This document shows positions 7,572-13,908 of a stretch of DNA of 18,734 nt, piece after piece. Position 1 is the stretch's first letter, and each line of letters starts with the position of its first letter. Made by a program: the position numbers and the translations under genes. The stretch is from an uncultured Bacillaceae bacterium (GTDB lineage: Bacteria > Bacillota > Bacilli > Bacillales > Pradoshiaceae). A model generated the notes under the pieces. That model did no database searches and was not told the DNA's origin. It saw nothing but the letters and a program-made list of their open reading frames with translations. The stretch covers positions 1-18,734 of the forward strand of contig CAJGCH010000027.1 of NCBI GenBank assembly GCA_904501845.1, in the 5' to 3' direction.

Positions 7572-7607
7572 ATTTGGCACTTCATTTAGGATGAACCTTT
7601 CCTTTGA

Positions 7608-8684
7608 TTACAAGAATGCATCCAGTTCTTCTTGAGTAGACGGAACTTTAATTTCTCCATTTTTAATCTTATCTTTGTAATCATTAACAGCCTGAATCAT
7701 TTCATCCGTTAAGTTGTCAGTTGTCGGTGAAATATCAACACCATCTTCTTTAAGACCAAATTCAACCGTTTTTCCGCCCGGGAATTTTCCATCTTTCGCA
7801 TCAGTAGAAACTTGTTGAACAGCAAGATCCACACGTTTAACCATAGAGGTTAATGTGACGTTCATATCAGTTCCGGAGATTTCACCTTCACTGGATTGGT
7901 CTTTATCAACACCAATTACCCAAACGTCTTTATCAGGATTATTCTTCTTGATATTCTTCGCCTCAGTGAATATTCCATTACCGCTATTGCCTGCTGCATG
8001 GTAAATTACATCGATGCCTGATTTGTACATAGCCTCTGCCGTCGCTTTACCAAGAGAAGCATCACTGAAGCTTCCAGTGTATTTAACTTGTACGTCAGCA
8101 TCTGGGTTTACCGATTTGACACCTGCGATGAAACCAGTTTCGAATTTTTTAATTAGTTCGTTTTCCATACCGCCTATAAATCCAACTTTATTGGATTTAG
8201 ACTGCATTCCAGCAATTACACCAACCAGGAAAGATCCTTCATTTTCCTTGAACATGATACTCGCTACATTATCTGCCTCAACAACGGCATCAACGATAGC
8301 AAATTTTGTGTCAGGGTTTTGGCTTGCTACTTCTTTAATCGCTTCTTCCATTGTGAAGCCGACACCATAAACAAGATCAAATTTTTGACGGACTAGCTGG
8401 TTTAAATTTGTCGTATAATCTGCATCAGATTCAGATTGCAGGTAGTTGTAACCATCCTTGCCTTTTTCCAATCCATTTTCTTTACCGAAAGCCTGCAAAC
8501 CTTCCCAGGCAGATTGGTTGAATGATTTATCATCAATTCCGCCAGTATCCGGAACCATCGCTACGGTAAAGTTATTCTTACCTGAATCACCTTTACTGTT
8601 ATCATCCCCGTTGCCGCACGCACCCATAATGGTACTTGCCGCTAATACAAGAGATAGGGCAAGCCCAAATTTTCTTTTCTTCAA
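7608..8684 (-). CDS. Second BMP/NupN-type nucleoside-binding lipoprotein (stand-alone copy)
   Basis: A 358-residue paralog of the lipoprotein at 5109-6191. It has the same MKKRKFGLALSLVLAA start, a lipobox MGAC (Cys 23), and the binding segments AMVPDTGGIDDKSFNQSAW, HAAGNSGNGIF and VIGVDKDQ. The start is TTG at 8684-8682, with GGAGG 8 nt upstream. A TTG five codons further up (8699) keeps the frame open but lies within the ribosome binding site, so it is rejected. The gene has its own upstream region and a strong terminator and no transporter genes of its own, so it probably feeds the NupOPQ complex encoded downstream, perhaps with a different nucleoside preference. Differences from the paralog cluster in the linker after the cysteine and in short surface stretches; the ligand residues are kept. 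Its upstream sequence suggests origin by tandem duplication. Confidence 0.9.
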   Translation of the reverse strand: MKKRKFGLALSLVLAASTIMGACGNGDDNSKGDSGKNNFTVAMVPDTGGIDDKSFNQSAWEGLQAFGKENGLEKGKDGYNYLQSESDADYTTNLNQLVRQKFDLVYGVGFTMEEAIKEVASQNPDTKFAIVDAVVEADNVASIMFKENEGSFLVGVIAGMQSKSNKVGFIGGMENELIKKFETGFIAGVKSVNPDADVQVKYTGSFSDASLGKATAEAMYKSGIDVIYHAAGNSGNGIFTEAKNIKKNNPDKDVWVIGVDKDQSSEGEISGTDMNVTLTSMVKRVDLAVQQVSTDAKDGKFPGGKTVEFGLKEDGVDISPTTDNLTDEMIQAVNDYKDKIKNGEIKVPSTQEELDAFL

Positions 8685-8735
8685 TGTATTAACCTCCAAA
8701 TTAATCTAGTCAGTAGCCTTTTTAATATGAGCTAT
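8685..8735 (-). repeat. Upstream block B, copy 2; copy 1 is the gntR-nupN spacer at 6192-6245
   Basis: On the minus strand, GCTCATATTAAAAAGGCTACTG and the following GATTAATTTGGAGGTTAA line up with GCTTATACTAAAAAACTACTG and ATTACTAGTAGGGGGTTAA before nupN, both ending at a TTG start. The match covers the full spacer, so both lipoprotein genes inherited the same leader. Confidence 0.7.
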
Positions 8736-9035
8736 TTCTTAGCATTTTATGAACAGGAAATATGACATGCCTACTCCCATTTTCCTGCATAGCGCGCAAT
8801 ATCTGTATCTGCATGTACTTATACAGAATGCTTACAAGATGAACGCTGAATCATTGCCTGATATTTTTTACCCATACCACCGGCAATGAAGGTCAAGATT
8901 TCGTACGGCTTTATGTATTTACTAATGCAATCATATACCTTTAATACCTTTTAGTTCATTATGTAATGGAACATCACCAGACATCACAATAATATAATTT
9001 GTCGTAAATTTCACATAATCAGCAAAAGCAACCAT
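8722..9035 (-). pseudogene. Frame-broken coding-like remnant, unidentified
   Basis: Three open stretches follow each other on the minus strand in successive frames. The first (9035-8931, 34 codons from ATG) contains MSGDVPLHNELKG; the second (8938-8819, 39 codons) contains KYIKPYEILTFIAGGMGKK; the third (about 8844-8722) contains KYMQIQILRAMQENG. In the first two stretches purines dominate the first codon position (23 of 32 and 23 of 39), as in real genes. There is no ribosome binding site, and two frameshifts would be needed to read through. I do not recognise the protein. By position a second gntR would be expected here, yet only the last ~25 bases (8740-8765) resemble the gntR 3' end. It may be a decayed gene or chance. 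Confidence 0.35.
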
Positions 9036-9063
9036 ATCTAACCTATATCATATTATTAGACAG

Positions 9064-9112
9064 TCTACTAACTTTCATAATTTAACATGGATAACAAAAG
9101 AAATAAATATGT
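9064..9112 (-). repeat. Upstream block A, copy 2; copy 1 is at 7018-7067
   Basis: The same sequence as the block before gntR, with about 40 of 50 positions matching by eye and one 1-nt gap. It includes the 17-nt-spaced promoter candidate at 9079-9107. Here it stands about 380 nt from the lipoprotein start, instead of about 50 nt from gntR. Confidence 0.75.
9079..9107 (-). promoter_or_regulatory. Candidate promoter for the stand-alone lipoprotein gene
   Basis: TTTATT (9102-9107), a 17-nt spacer ending in TGT, and TAAATT (9079-9084) match the arrangement before gntR. If used, the leader is nearly 400 nt long. The hexamers are weak, and conservation between the copies is the main support. Confidence 0.35.
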
Positions 9113-9401
9113 TTGTATATAAAATTATGTTATACTCTTAAATTTTTTTAACATAAAAAGCGTGTCAAAAATCAGTATTTTTACTCAAAAATAATTAATA
9201 TTAGTTGCGAAAATTTTTATAATAATATATTAATATTTGGTACTCATCTATCATTGGACTTCACCAAAAAGGACAGAAGGGCCATCATCCACCTTGCGAA
9301 TGCTTATTAACCCCTCCGTTTTCTTCTCCAATTAGAGATTATCTCAATATTACCTCTATCTTTTGAAGGTCACCATATAAATGACAATGTCCTCTTTCAA
9401 A

Positions 9402-9432
9402 CAAAAAAGACTGAGATTATCAATCTTCTCAG
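9402..9432 (-). terminator. Terminator downstream of spoIIIE
   Basis: CTGAGA (9411-9416) pairs with TCTCAG (9427-9432), and a TCTTTTTT run follows on the minus strand. It lies 56 nt after the spoIIIE stop codon and follows a second, stronger hairpin at 9450-9480. Confidence 0.75.
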
Positions 9433-9449
9433 CCCTCTTGTCTTCATTG

Positions 9450-9480
9450 AAGGACTTCAGAATAATATCCTGAAGTCCTT
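9450..9480 (-). terminator. Strong hairpin immediately after spoIIIE
   Basis: AAGGACTTCAG (9450-9460) and CTGAAGTCCTT (9470-9480) form a perfect 11-bp stem with a 9-nt loop, starting 7 nt after the stop codon at 9488. No T-run follows, so alone it would be an RNA-stabilising or pausing hairpin; with the next hairpin (9402-9432) it forms a tandem terminator. Confidence 0.65.
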
Positions 9481-9487
9481 GATTCTT

Positions 9488-11803
9488 TTATGAATTACTT
9501 GCTTGATCGAAATCTTTCGGTACTAATACGGCACGCGGCTTGCTGCCCTCATATGGGCCTACGACTCCACGCACTTCCATTTCATCAATCAGTCTAGCCG
9601 CACGCGTATAGCCGATTCTAAAGCGGCGCTGCAGCAAGGACACAGACGCTGTTTGCATATCGGCGATCAAACGCACAGCCTCATCATACAGCTCATCTGT
9701 CGTGGCCTCCTTGCTTGGCTCTGGGATGTCTTCAGGAATCATATTCTCCTGATATTGCGCTTTCTGCTGGGAGATAACGAAATCAACAACATCCTCCACC
9801 TCTTGATCGGACAGGAATGCGCCTTGTACACGAATTGGCTTTGATGCGCCTACAGGCAAGAATAGCATGTCCCCGCGGCCAAGCAGCTTTTCTGCTCCGC
9901 CCATATCAAGGATGGTTCTTGAATCGATTTGCGAGGATACGCTGAAGGCAATCCTTGACGGGATATTCGCCTTAATTACACCGGTAATGACGTCCACAGA
10001 TGGACGCTGAGTCGCGATGATTAAATGAATACCGGCAGCCCTGGCCATTTGGGCAAGACGCGTAATCGCGTCCTCCACCTCATTCGAGGCAACCATCATT
10101 AAGTCCGCCAATTCATCGACAATGACGATTATATAAGGGAGAAGCGGATTTTTCTCGCCCTCCTCCAGATTTTGGCGGGTAATCAAATCATTATACCCTT
10201 CGATATTCCGCGTTCCTGAGTGTGAGAATAATTCATAACGGCGCTCCATCTCACTGACGACCTTCTTCAAGGCTTGCGCTGCTTTGTGAGGATCGGTTAC
10301 CACCGGAGCCAATAAATGCGGAATGCCATTATAGACATTCAGTTCAACCATTTTCGGATCAATCATCATCATCTTGACTTCATGCGGCTTCGCCCGCATT
10401 AATACGCTCGTGATAATGCCATTGATGCACACGCTCTTTCCGCTTCCTGTCGCCCCTGCGACAAGCAAATGGGGCATTTTGTTCAATTCGGCTGACACTG
10501 CCTCGCCGGATATATCCCTGCCAAGTGCAATAAGCAGTTTAGAACCGCTTTTCTCTGATGGCTGCACCTCAAGGACCTCACGCAAGGAGACGACAGCCAC
10601 ATCCGAATTCGGAACCTCAATCCCTATGGCTGACTTTCCTGGTATTGGCGCCTCGATTCGAATATCTTTTGCGGCAAGAGCAAGTGCGAGATCATCTGCC
10701 AGTGAAACAATCTTCGATACCTTCACCCCAACATCAGGATGGACCTCATACTTTGTCACCGCTGGGCCAAGATGAACCTGCGTCACCCTCGCCTTCACTC
10801 CAAAGCTCTTAAATGTGCTCTCAAGTTTTTCAGCATTCGTATGAATGAGCTCATACTCCCCGCTTTGATCTGCCTTCTTCGGAGATTTCAGCAAGGTTAG
10901 CTTTGGAAGCTGGTAATCGACATTCTCCACTTCCATAAATGTCATGGGCTCTTCCTTTTCTGCTTTGATATCCGGAGCTGGCTCAGGCTTTTCTTGTACC
11001 GATTCAGAGATTGTATCTTGATAAGCCCTGTCCGCGAAATTAGAAATAATCCGCTCTTCCATTATTCCTTCAGCAGACTCTGTATCAGACACCTCAATTT
11101 CCACGTCTTTCATGACTGGCTTGGCTTTAGGTGCCGGTTTCCCTTCCTTTTTCCTCGTTGTCTTTGATTGACGAAAATCTTCAACAAAGGCGACCCACTG
11201 TTTCTTGACGAAACGGCCAAAGGAAGTAAAAACCTTGCCAATCGAGTCCATTAATCCTCTTCCTGTAATGAGGATGATTCCGCCGACAATAAGCAAGAAG
11301 GCAATGAACTTGCTTCCAGCATCTGCAAAGAGAAAATGGAAGGCTGCATAAAGGACCGCCCCAATCATTCCTCCGCCCAGATCAGTTGTGCTGGCCGCCC
11401 CATTCACTTCCATCCAAAAGAGTTCCCACGTATTTAGTATCACACTCGGACGCAGGGCATCATTGGCGTAGGAGGCAATATGCTCAAACAAAATGGTATG
11501 ATGATATAAAAGAATAGCCAAAACAATTAAATAAGTGCCGACAAGCTGTCTTTTAAAAAAGAATGGAATCTCTCGTTTATACATCAAATAGATGCTGAAC
11601 GCCATAAGACCCAATAATAATAATATGTACCATTCTCCCATGAAGAAGCGCGTTAATATCACAAAAGACATTCCGACAGCTCCCAGCTTGGCCATAGCTA
11701 TCGCCGCAAAACCGAATAAGGCGAGTCCTGAGATTTCGTATTTTAACGTAGACTTGATCTGATCTTTCTTCTTCGACCGAGGTTTTCGTTTATTTTTAGC
11801 CAT
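9488..11803 (-). CDS. spoIIIE: DNA translocase SpoIIIE/FtsK
   Basis: A 771-residue membrane-anchored motor protein. A basic N-terminus (KNKRKPRSKKK) is followed by about four to five hydrophobic segments (about 25-50, 57-75, 84-105, 145-163, 166-181), a charged linker (about 200-300), and the alpha-beta motor. Walker A is GATGSGKSV (450-458), Walker B is IIVIVDELADL (558-568), and IIATQRPSVDVITG (595-608) is the conserved FtsK stretch. The last 70 residues are the gamma winged helix (VSLLQRRFRIGYTRAARLI) that reads SRS/KOPS-type sequences and sets direction. It pumps the chromosome into the forespore and clears trapped DNA from the division septum. The start ATG has GGGTGG 4 nt upstream. It lies downstream of ylzJ, as in B. 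subtilis, with its own promoter candidate. The closely related SftA is soluble and is excluded by the membrane segments. Confidence 0.95.
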   Translation of the reverse strand: MAKNKRKPRSKKKDQIKSTLKYEISGLALFGFAAIAMAKLGAVGMSFVILTRFFMGEWYILLLLGLMAFSIYLMYKREIPFFFKRQLVGTYLIVLAILLYHHTILFEHIASYANDALRPSVILNTWELFWMEVNGAASTTDLGGGMIGAVLYAAFHFLFADAGSKFIAFLLIVGGIILITGRGLMDSIGKVFTSFGRFVKKQWVAFVEDFRQSKTTRKKEGKPAPKAKPVMKDVEIEVSDTESAEGIMEERIISNFADRAYQDTISESVQEKPEPAPDIKAEKEEPMTFMEVENVDYQLPKLTLLKSPKKADQSGEYELIHTNAEKLESTFKSFGVKARVTQVHLGPAVTKYEVHPDVGVKVSKIVSLADDLALALAAKDIRIEAPIPGKSAIGIEVPNSDVAVVSLREVLEVQPSEKSGSKLLIALGRDISGEAVSAELNKMPHLLVAGATGSGKSVCINGIITSVLMRAKPHEVKMMMIDPKMVELNVYNGIPHLLAPVVTDPHKAAQALKKVVSEMERRYELFSHSGTRNIEGYNDLITRQNLEEGEKNPLLPYIIVIVDELADLMMVASNEVEDAITRLAQMARAAGIHLIIATQRPSVDVITGVIKANIPSRIAFSVSSQIDSRTILDMGGAEKLLGRGDMLFLPVGASKPIRVQGAFLSDQEVEDVVDFVISQQKAQYQENMIPEDIPEPSKEATTDELYDEAVRLIADMQTASVSLLQRRFRIGYTRAARLIDEMEVRGVVGPYEGSKPRAVLVPKDFDQASNS

Positions 11804-11900
11804 TCAACCACCCGTATTTCTTTGTAAAATTAGTTTCTGTTAGTCCTTCTGTATATGTATAAAGAGCAGCCAGAGTAATCAGAAAAAAGCCGCCAAATGA

Positions 11901-11930
11901 AAACAAAGAAAGCAGCCTGGCCATGGCTGC
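11901..11930 (-). terminator. Hairpin with T-rich tail between ylzJ and spoIIIE
   Basis: GCAGCC (11912-11917) pairs with GGCTGC (11925-11930) around a 7-nt loop, followed on the minus strand by TTTCTTTGTTTT. It would end the tepA-ylzJ transcript. It also lies downstream of the promoter at 11948-11956, so the spoIIIE leader must read through it. Confidence 0.65.
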
Positions 11931-11947
11931 CTATCCCTGTTCCCTTT

Positions 11948-11956
11948 ATTATAGCA
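11948..11956 (-). promoter_or_regulatory. Extended -10 promoter TGCTATAAT for spoIIIE
   Basis: The minus strand reads TGC-TATAAT with a perfect -10 hexamer (11948-11953), 145 nt before the spoIIIE start and 22 nt after the ylzJ stop codon. There is no recognisable -35 at the usual distance, which fits an extended -10 promoter. Confidence 0.5.
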
Positions 11957-11977
11957 TATTTGCCATACCAAAACCCT

Positions 11978-12190
11978 TTATTCCAGATTATAAATTATAT
12001 TGCCTGGAGACAGGGAAGTGGATAAATAATCATTTGGCTCCGTACTTATAATCCGCTGCACCCTTATCGAACCGTCAGGTAATCTCTCTCCGACAAATGG
12101 AACGCCGCCTTTGTTGTACACATAATGATACTCCTTATTCGCCTGATCGAATGCCATCCATTCTTCAGGAATAATGGTATAGTAGGTCAT
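11978..12190 (-). CDS. ylzJ: YlzJ-like small protein
   Basis: A 70-residue protein, MTYYTIIPEEWMAFDQ..., rich in aromatic and acidic residues, without membrane segments or a signal peptide. It matches the small YlzJ protein found between tepA and spoIIIE in Bacillus in size, start and position. The ATG at 12190 overlaps the tepA stop in an ATGA (12187-12190), so translation is coupled. No function is known to me; conservation next to tepA suggests a linked role in spores. Confidence 0.85.
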   Translation of the reverse strand: MTYYTIIPEEWMAFDQANKEYHYVYNKGGVPFVGERLPDGSIRVQRIISTEPNDYLSTSLSPGNIIYNLE

Positions 12191-12930
12191 TGAATTGGTG
12201 TGTCCTCCTGTTCTTTCCCCGCTTTGATTAACTCATTCAATTTGGCAATGGCACTGCCAATTCCCCCAACTTCATTTATCAAGCCTGTTCGAACAGCATC
12301 CTCCCCTATTACATTGGTCCCAATGTCACGAGCCAGGTTTCCCCGTGCAAACATGAGATCCTTAAAGGTCTCTTCATCTATGCTCGAGTGTTTTACGACA
12401 AAATTCACCACACGGTCCTGCATCTTATCTAAGTACTCAAATGATTGAGGAACACCAATTACAAGACCGGTCAAGCGTATTGGGTGAATAGTCATTGTGG
12501 CTGATTCCGCTATAAAGGAATAATCGCAGCTTGTCGCAATCGGTACACCAATACTATGGCCGCCTCCAAGGACGATCGATACAGTCGGTTTGGAGAGAGA
12601 AGAAATCATCTCAGAGATGGCAAGTCCCGCTTCCACGTCCCCGCCTACCGTATTAAGGATGACCAGCAATCCCTCAATCGCAGGATTCTGCTCAATCGCG
12701 ACCAGCTGCGGAATAACATGCTCATATTTTGTCGTTTTGTTTTGGGGCGGTAATTGCATATGCCCCTCAATCTGTCCAATGATATTCAAGCAATGTATAT
12801 TGGAATCCTTCGGCAATTGCGGCACATTTGTTTGACCCAAGGATTGAATCTTGTCAATTAACGCACTAGAAGCAATAGCCTTATCATCTGAAGGCTTTTC
12901 AACACGCGGTACCTCTTCGGCTTTATCCAT
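12187..12930 (-). CDS. tepA: ClpP/crotonase-fold protease TepA
   Basis: A 247-residue ClpP-like protein. After a variable charged N-terminus comes HCLNIIGQIEGHMQLPPQNK, a beta strand and loop typical of TepA, then LLVILNTVGGDVEAGLAISE (the ClpP oxyanion strand), GGGHSIGVPIATSCDY with the presumed nucleophile Ser, and ESATMTIHPIR with the presumed catalytic His. The start chosen is the ATG at 12930 with GGGAG 9 nt upstream; the frame is open to an ATG at 12999, but that start has no good ribosome binding site and would give a longer protein than the family norm. B. subtilis TepA (YmfB) is linked to protein export and to degradation of small acid-soluble proteins during spore outgrowth; the role here is by homology. 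It is coupled to ylzJ and isolated upstream by a terminator at 13040-13066. Confidence 0.9.
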   Translation of the reverse strand: MDKAEEVPRVEKPSDDKAIASSALIDKIQSLGQTNVPQLPKDSNIHCLNIIGQIEGHMQLPPQNKTTKYEHVIPQLVAIEQNPAIEGLLVILNTVGGDVEAGLAISEMISSLSKPTVSIVLGGGHSIGVPIATSCDYSFIAESATMTIHPIRLTGLVIGVPQSFEYLDKMQDRVVNFVVKHSSIDEETFKDLMFARGNLARDIGTNVIGEDAVRTGLINEVGGIGSAIAKLNELIKAGKEQEDTPIQ

Positions 12931-13039
12931 TTCAAAAAGCTCCCTTCCTAAATCCAAGCAGACGCTTGCCATTAGTATGGGCAACTTGTATGGATTCATA
13001 CGTTCTCAAAGACCCTCAAACAGCACTATGCCATCCACT

Positions 13040-13066
13040 AAAAAAAGAACCCTTTTTCAGGGTCCT
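13040..13066 (-). terminator. Orphan Rho-independent terminator upstream of tepA
   Basis: AGAACCC (13046-13052) pairs with GGGTCCT (13060-13066), with one G-U pair and a 7-nt loop, and TTTTTTT follows on the minus strand. No intact gene precedes it: rnjB already has its own terminator at 13850-13878. It therefore marks a lost gene or an unannotated transcript. Confidence 0.8.
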
Positions 13067-13257
13067 TTCCTTAAACTTAACACCTTAGGTGACTCAACCA
13101 TGCATCAGCTGATTTGGTATTTAAAATCGTTCGTTACTTGCTCAAGTTCAGTACTTTCCTGCTATGCATTCAGCTGAAGTGTGTTTGCTCCGCGCTTTGA
13201 AAAAGGTTTCTTTACACCTCTTCCTTTTGTAACACACACTGCATCTATATTCACTTT

Positions 13258-13559
13258 TTAATTACTCAATCCATCTCTTGCTGCTTGATTGGCTGTATGC
13301 GGTAATGTTACCCCTTGCCAAATGAATGATGACTTTATCGGGCTAATCTTGATTGGCCTATTCGTTAAGAGATACCCTATAACACCACCTTTTTGATGAA
13401 GATCCGATAAAAGGCTCTTGGTTGACTCTATCCAGGCTTTTTATGACAAACCACCTAGCTATCTGCCAAATCAGCCTTTCCATCCTCTCCCGCTTGCGCT
13501 ACATTTCTCCTAGAACATCCCTTATCTAAGGTTTCCAATCCTTCATATCGCATATTCAT
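13258..13559 (-). pseudogene. Possible decayed gene between rnjB and tepA, unidentified
   Basis: Two open stretches follow each other on the minus strand. The first (13559-13455, 34 codons from ATG) ends NVAQAGEDGKADLADS. The second (13440-13258, 60 codons, no start codon) contains HQKGGVIGYLLTNRP and ends HTANQAARDGLSN. They are in different frames and separated by stops, and neither has a ribosome binding site. Their position before an orphan terminator suggests a broken gene, but 60 open codons can arise by chance in 900 bases. I do not recognise either peptide. Confidence 0.3.
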
Positions 13560-13849
13560 TAAGCAAATCACACAATCCTTATCAAGCGGTCATTCAAATA
13601 TATAGCCTTACGTTCGTCTATTCAGTTATCTCAAACATTTTCGATACGGAACGAAACACTATATGATTGAGTCGCCTAGGGTGTTAATCCTGCCTTTTTC
13701 TTTTTCCCTCCTTTCATTATATTGTTTACCCGCCTCTCATAGAAAGAAACCGCTTTCTTTATTTTTTTTTTATTTTTTTCGGCATTTATTTTTTCACGAT
13801 TGATGCTCTCTCAAAGCGCCTTTAATCAGCAAAGCTCTTATTGAACGAT

Positions 13850-13878
13850 AAAAAAACCAGGTGGAAAATCACCTGGTT
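13850..13878 (-). terminator. Rho-independent terminator after rnjB
   Basis: AACCAGGTG (13855-13863) and CACCTGGTT (13870-13878) form a perfect 9-bp stem with a 6-nt loop, followed on the minus strand by TTTTTTT. It starts 30 nt after the rnjB stop codon at 13909. Confidence 0.93.
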
Positions 13879-13908
13879 CTGATTGCGGGTGCTTGGAACA
13901 GCCCCTCT

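Larger units (their letters stand above)
8685..9401. other. Long AT-rich region upstream of the stand-alone lipoprotein gene
   Basis: About 700 bases without an intact gene. Near the lipoprotein, 8685-8735 resembles the gntR-nupN spacer. Next come frame-broken coding-like fragments (8722-9035), then repeat block A with its promoter candidate (9064-9112). From about 9113 to 9401 the sequence is very AT-rich and I see no clear signal, apart from a TTGACA at 9161-9166 (minus strand) with no matching -10. Confidence 0.6.
12931..13849. other. Gap between rnjB and tepA without an intact gene
   Basis: About 900 bases. On the minus strand it begins with a TATAAT (13716-13721) and an AAAGGAGGG (13706-13714) with no start codon at the right distance. 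Frame-broken open stretches follow (13455-13559 and 13258-13440), then an orphan terminator (13040-13066) and about 110 nt leading to tepA. The plus strand shows an AT-rich inverted repeat followed by a T-run (13743-13779). No intact gene, RNA gene or repeat family is recognisable. Confidence 0.55.

Noticed and set aside
8685..9300. Possible purine riboswitch before the nucleoside lipoprotein gene
   Set aside because: I looked for the conserved loop and junction pattern of the purine aptamer on the minus strand here and before gntR and did not find it.
12931..12999. Longer N-terminus for TepA from the ATG at 12999
   Set aside because: No good ribosome binding site precedes it, while the ATG at 12930 has GGGAG 9 nt upstream and gives the usual family length.
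13706..13721. TATAAT directly followed by AAAGGAGGG on the minus strand, resembling promoter plus ribosome binding site
   Set aside because: The two elements are too close for both to work, since transcription would start at or beyond the ribosome binding site, and no start codon follows at a usable distance.
13743..13779. Inverted repeat AAAGAAA-CCGC-TTTCTTT followed by T-runs on the plus strand, resembling a terminator
   Set aside because: The stem is almost all A-T, there is no plus-strand gene to terminate, and such patterns are frequent in AT-rich gaps.
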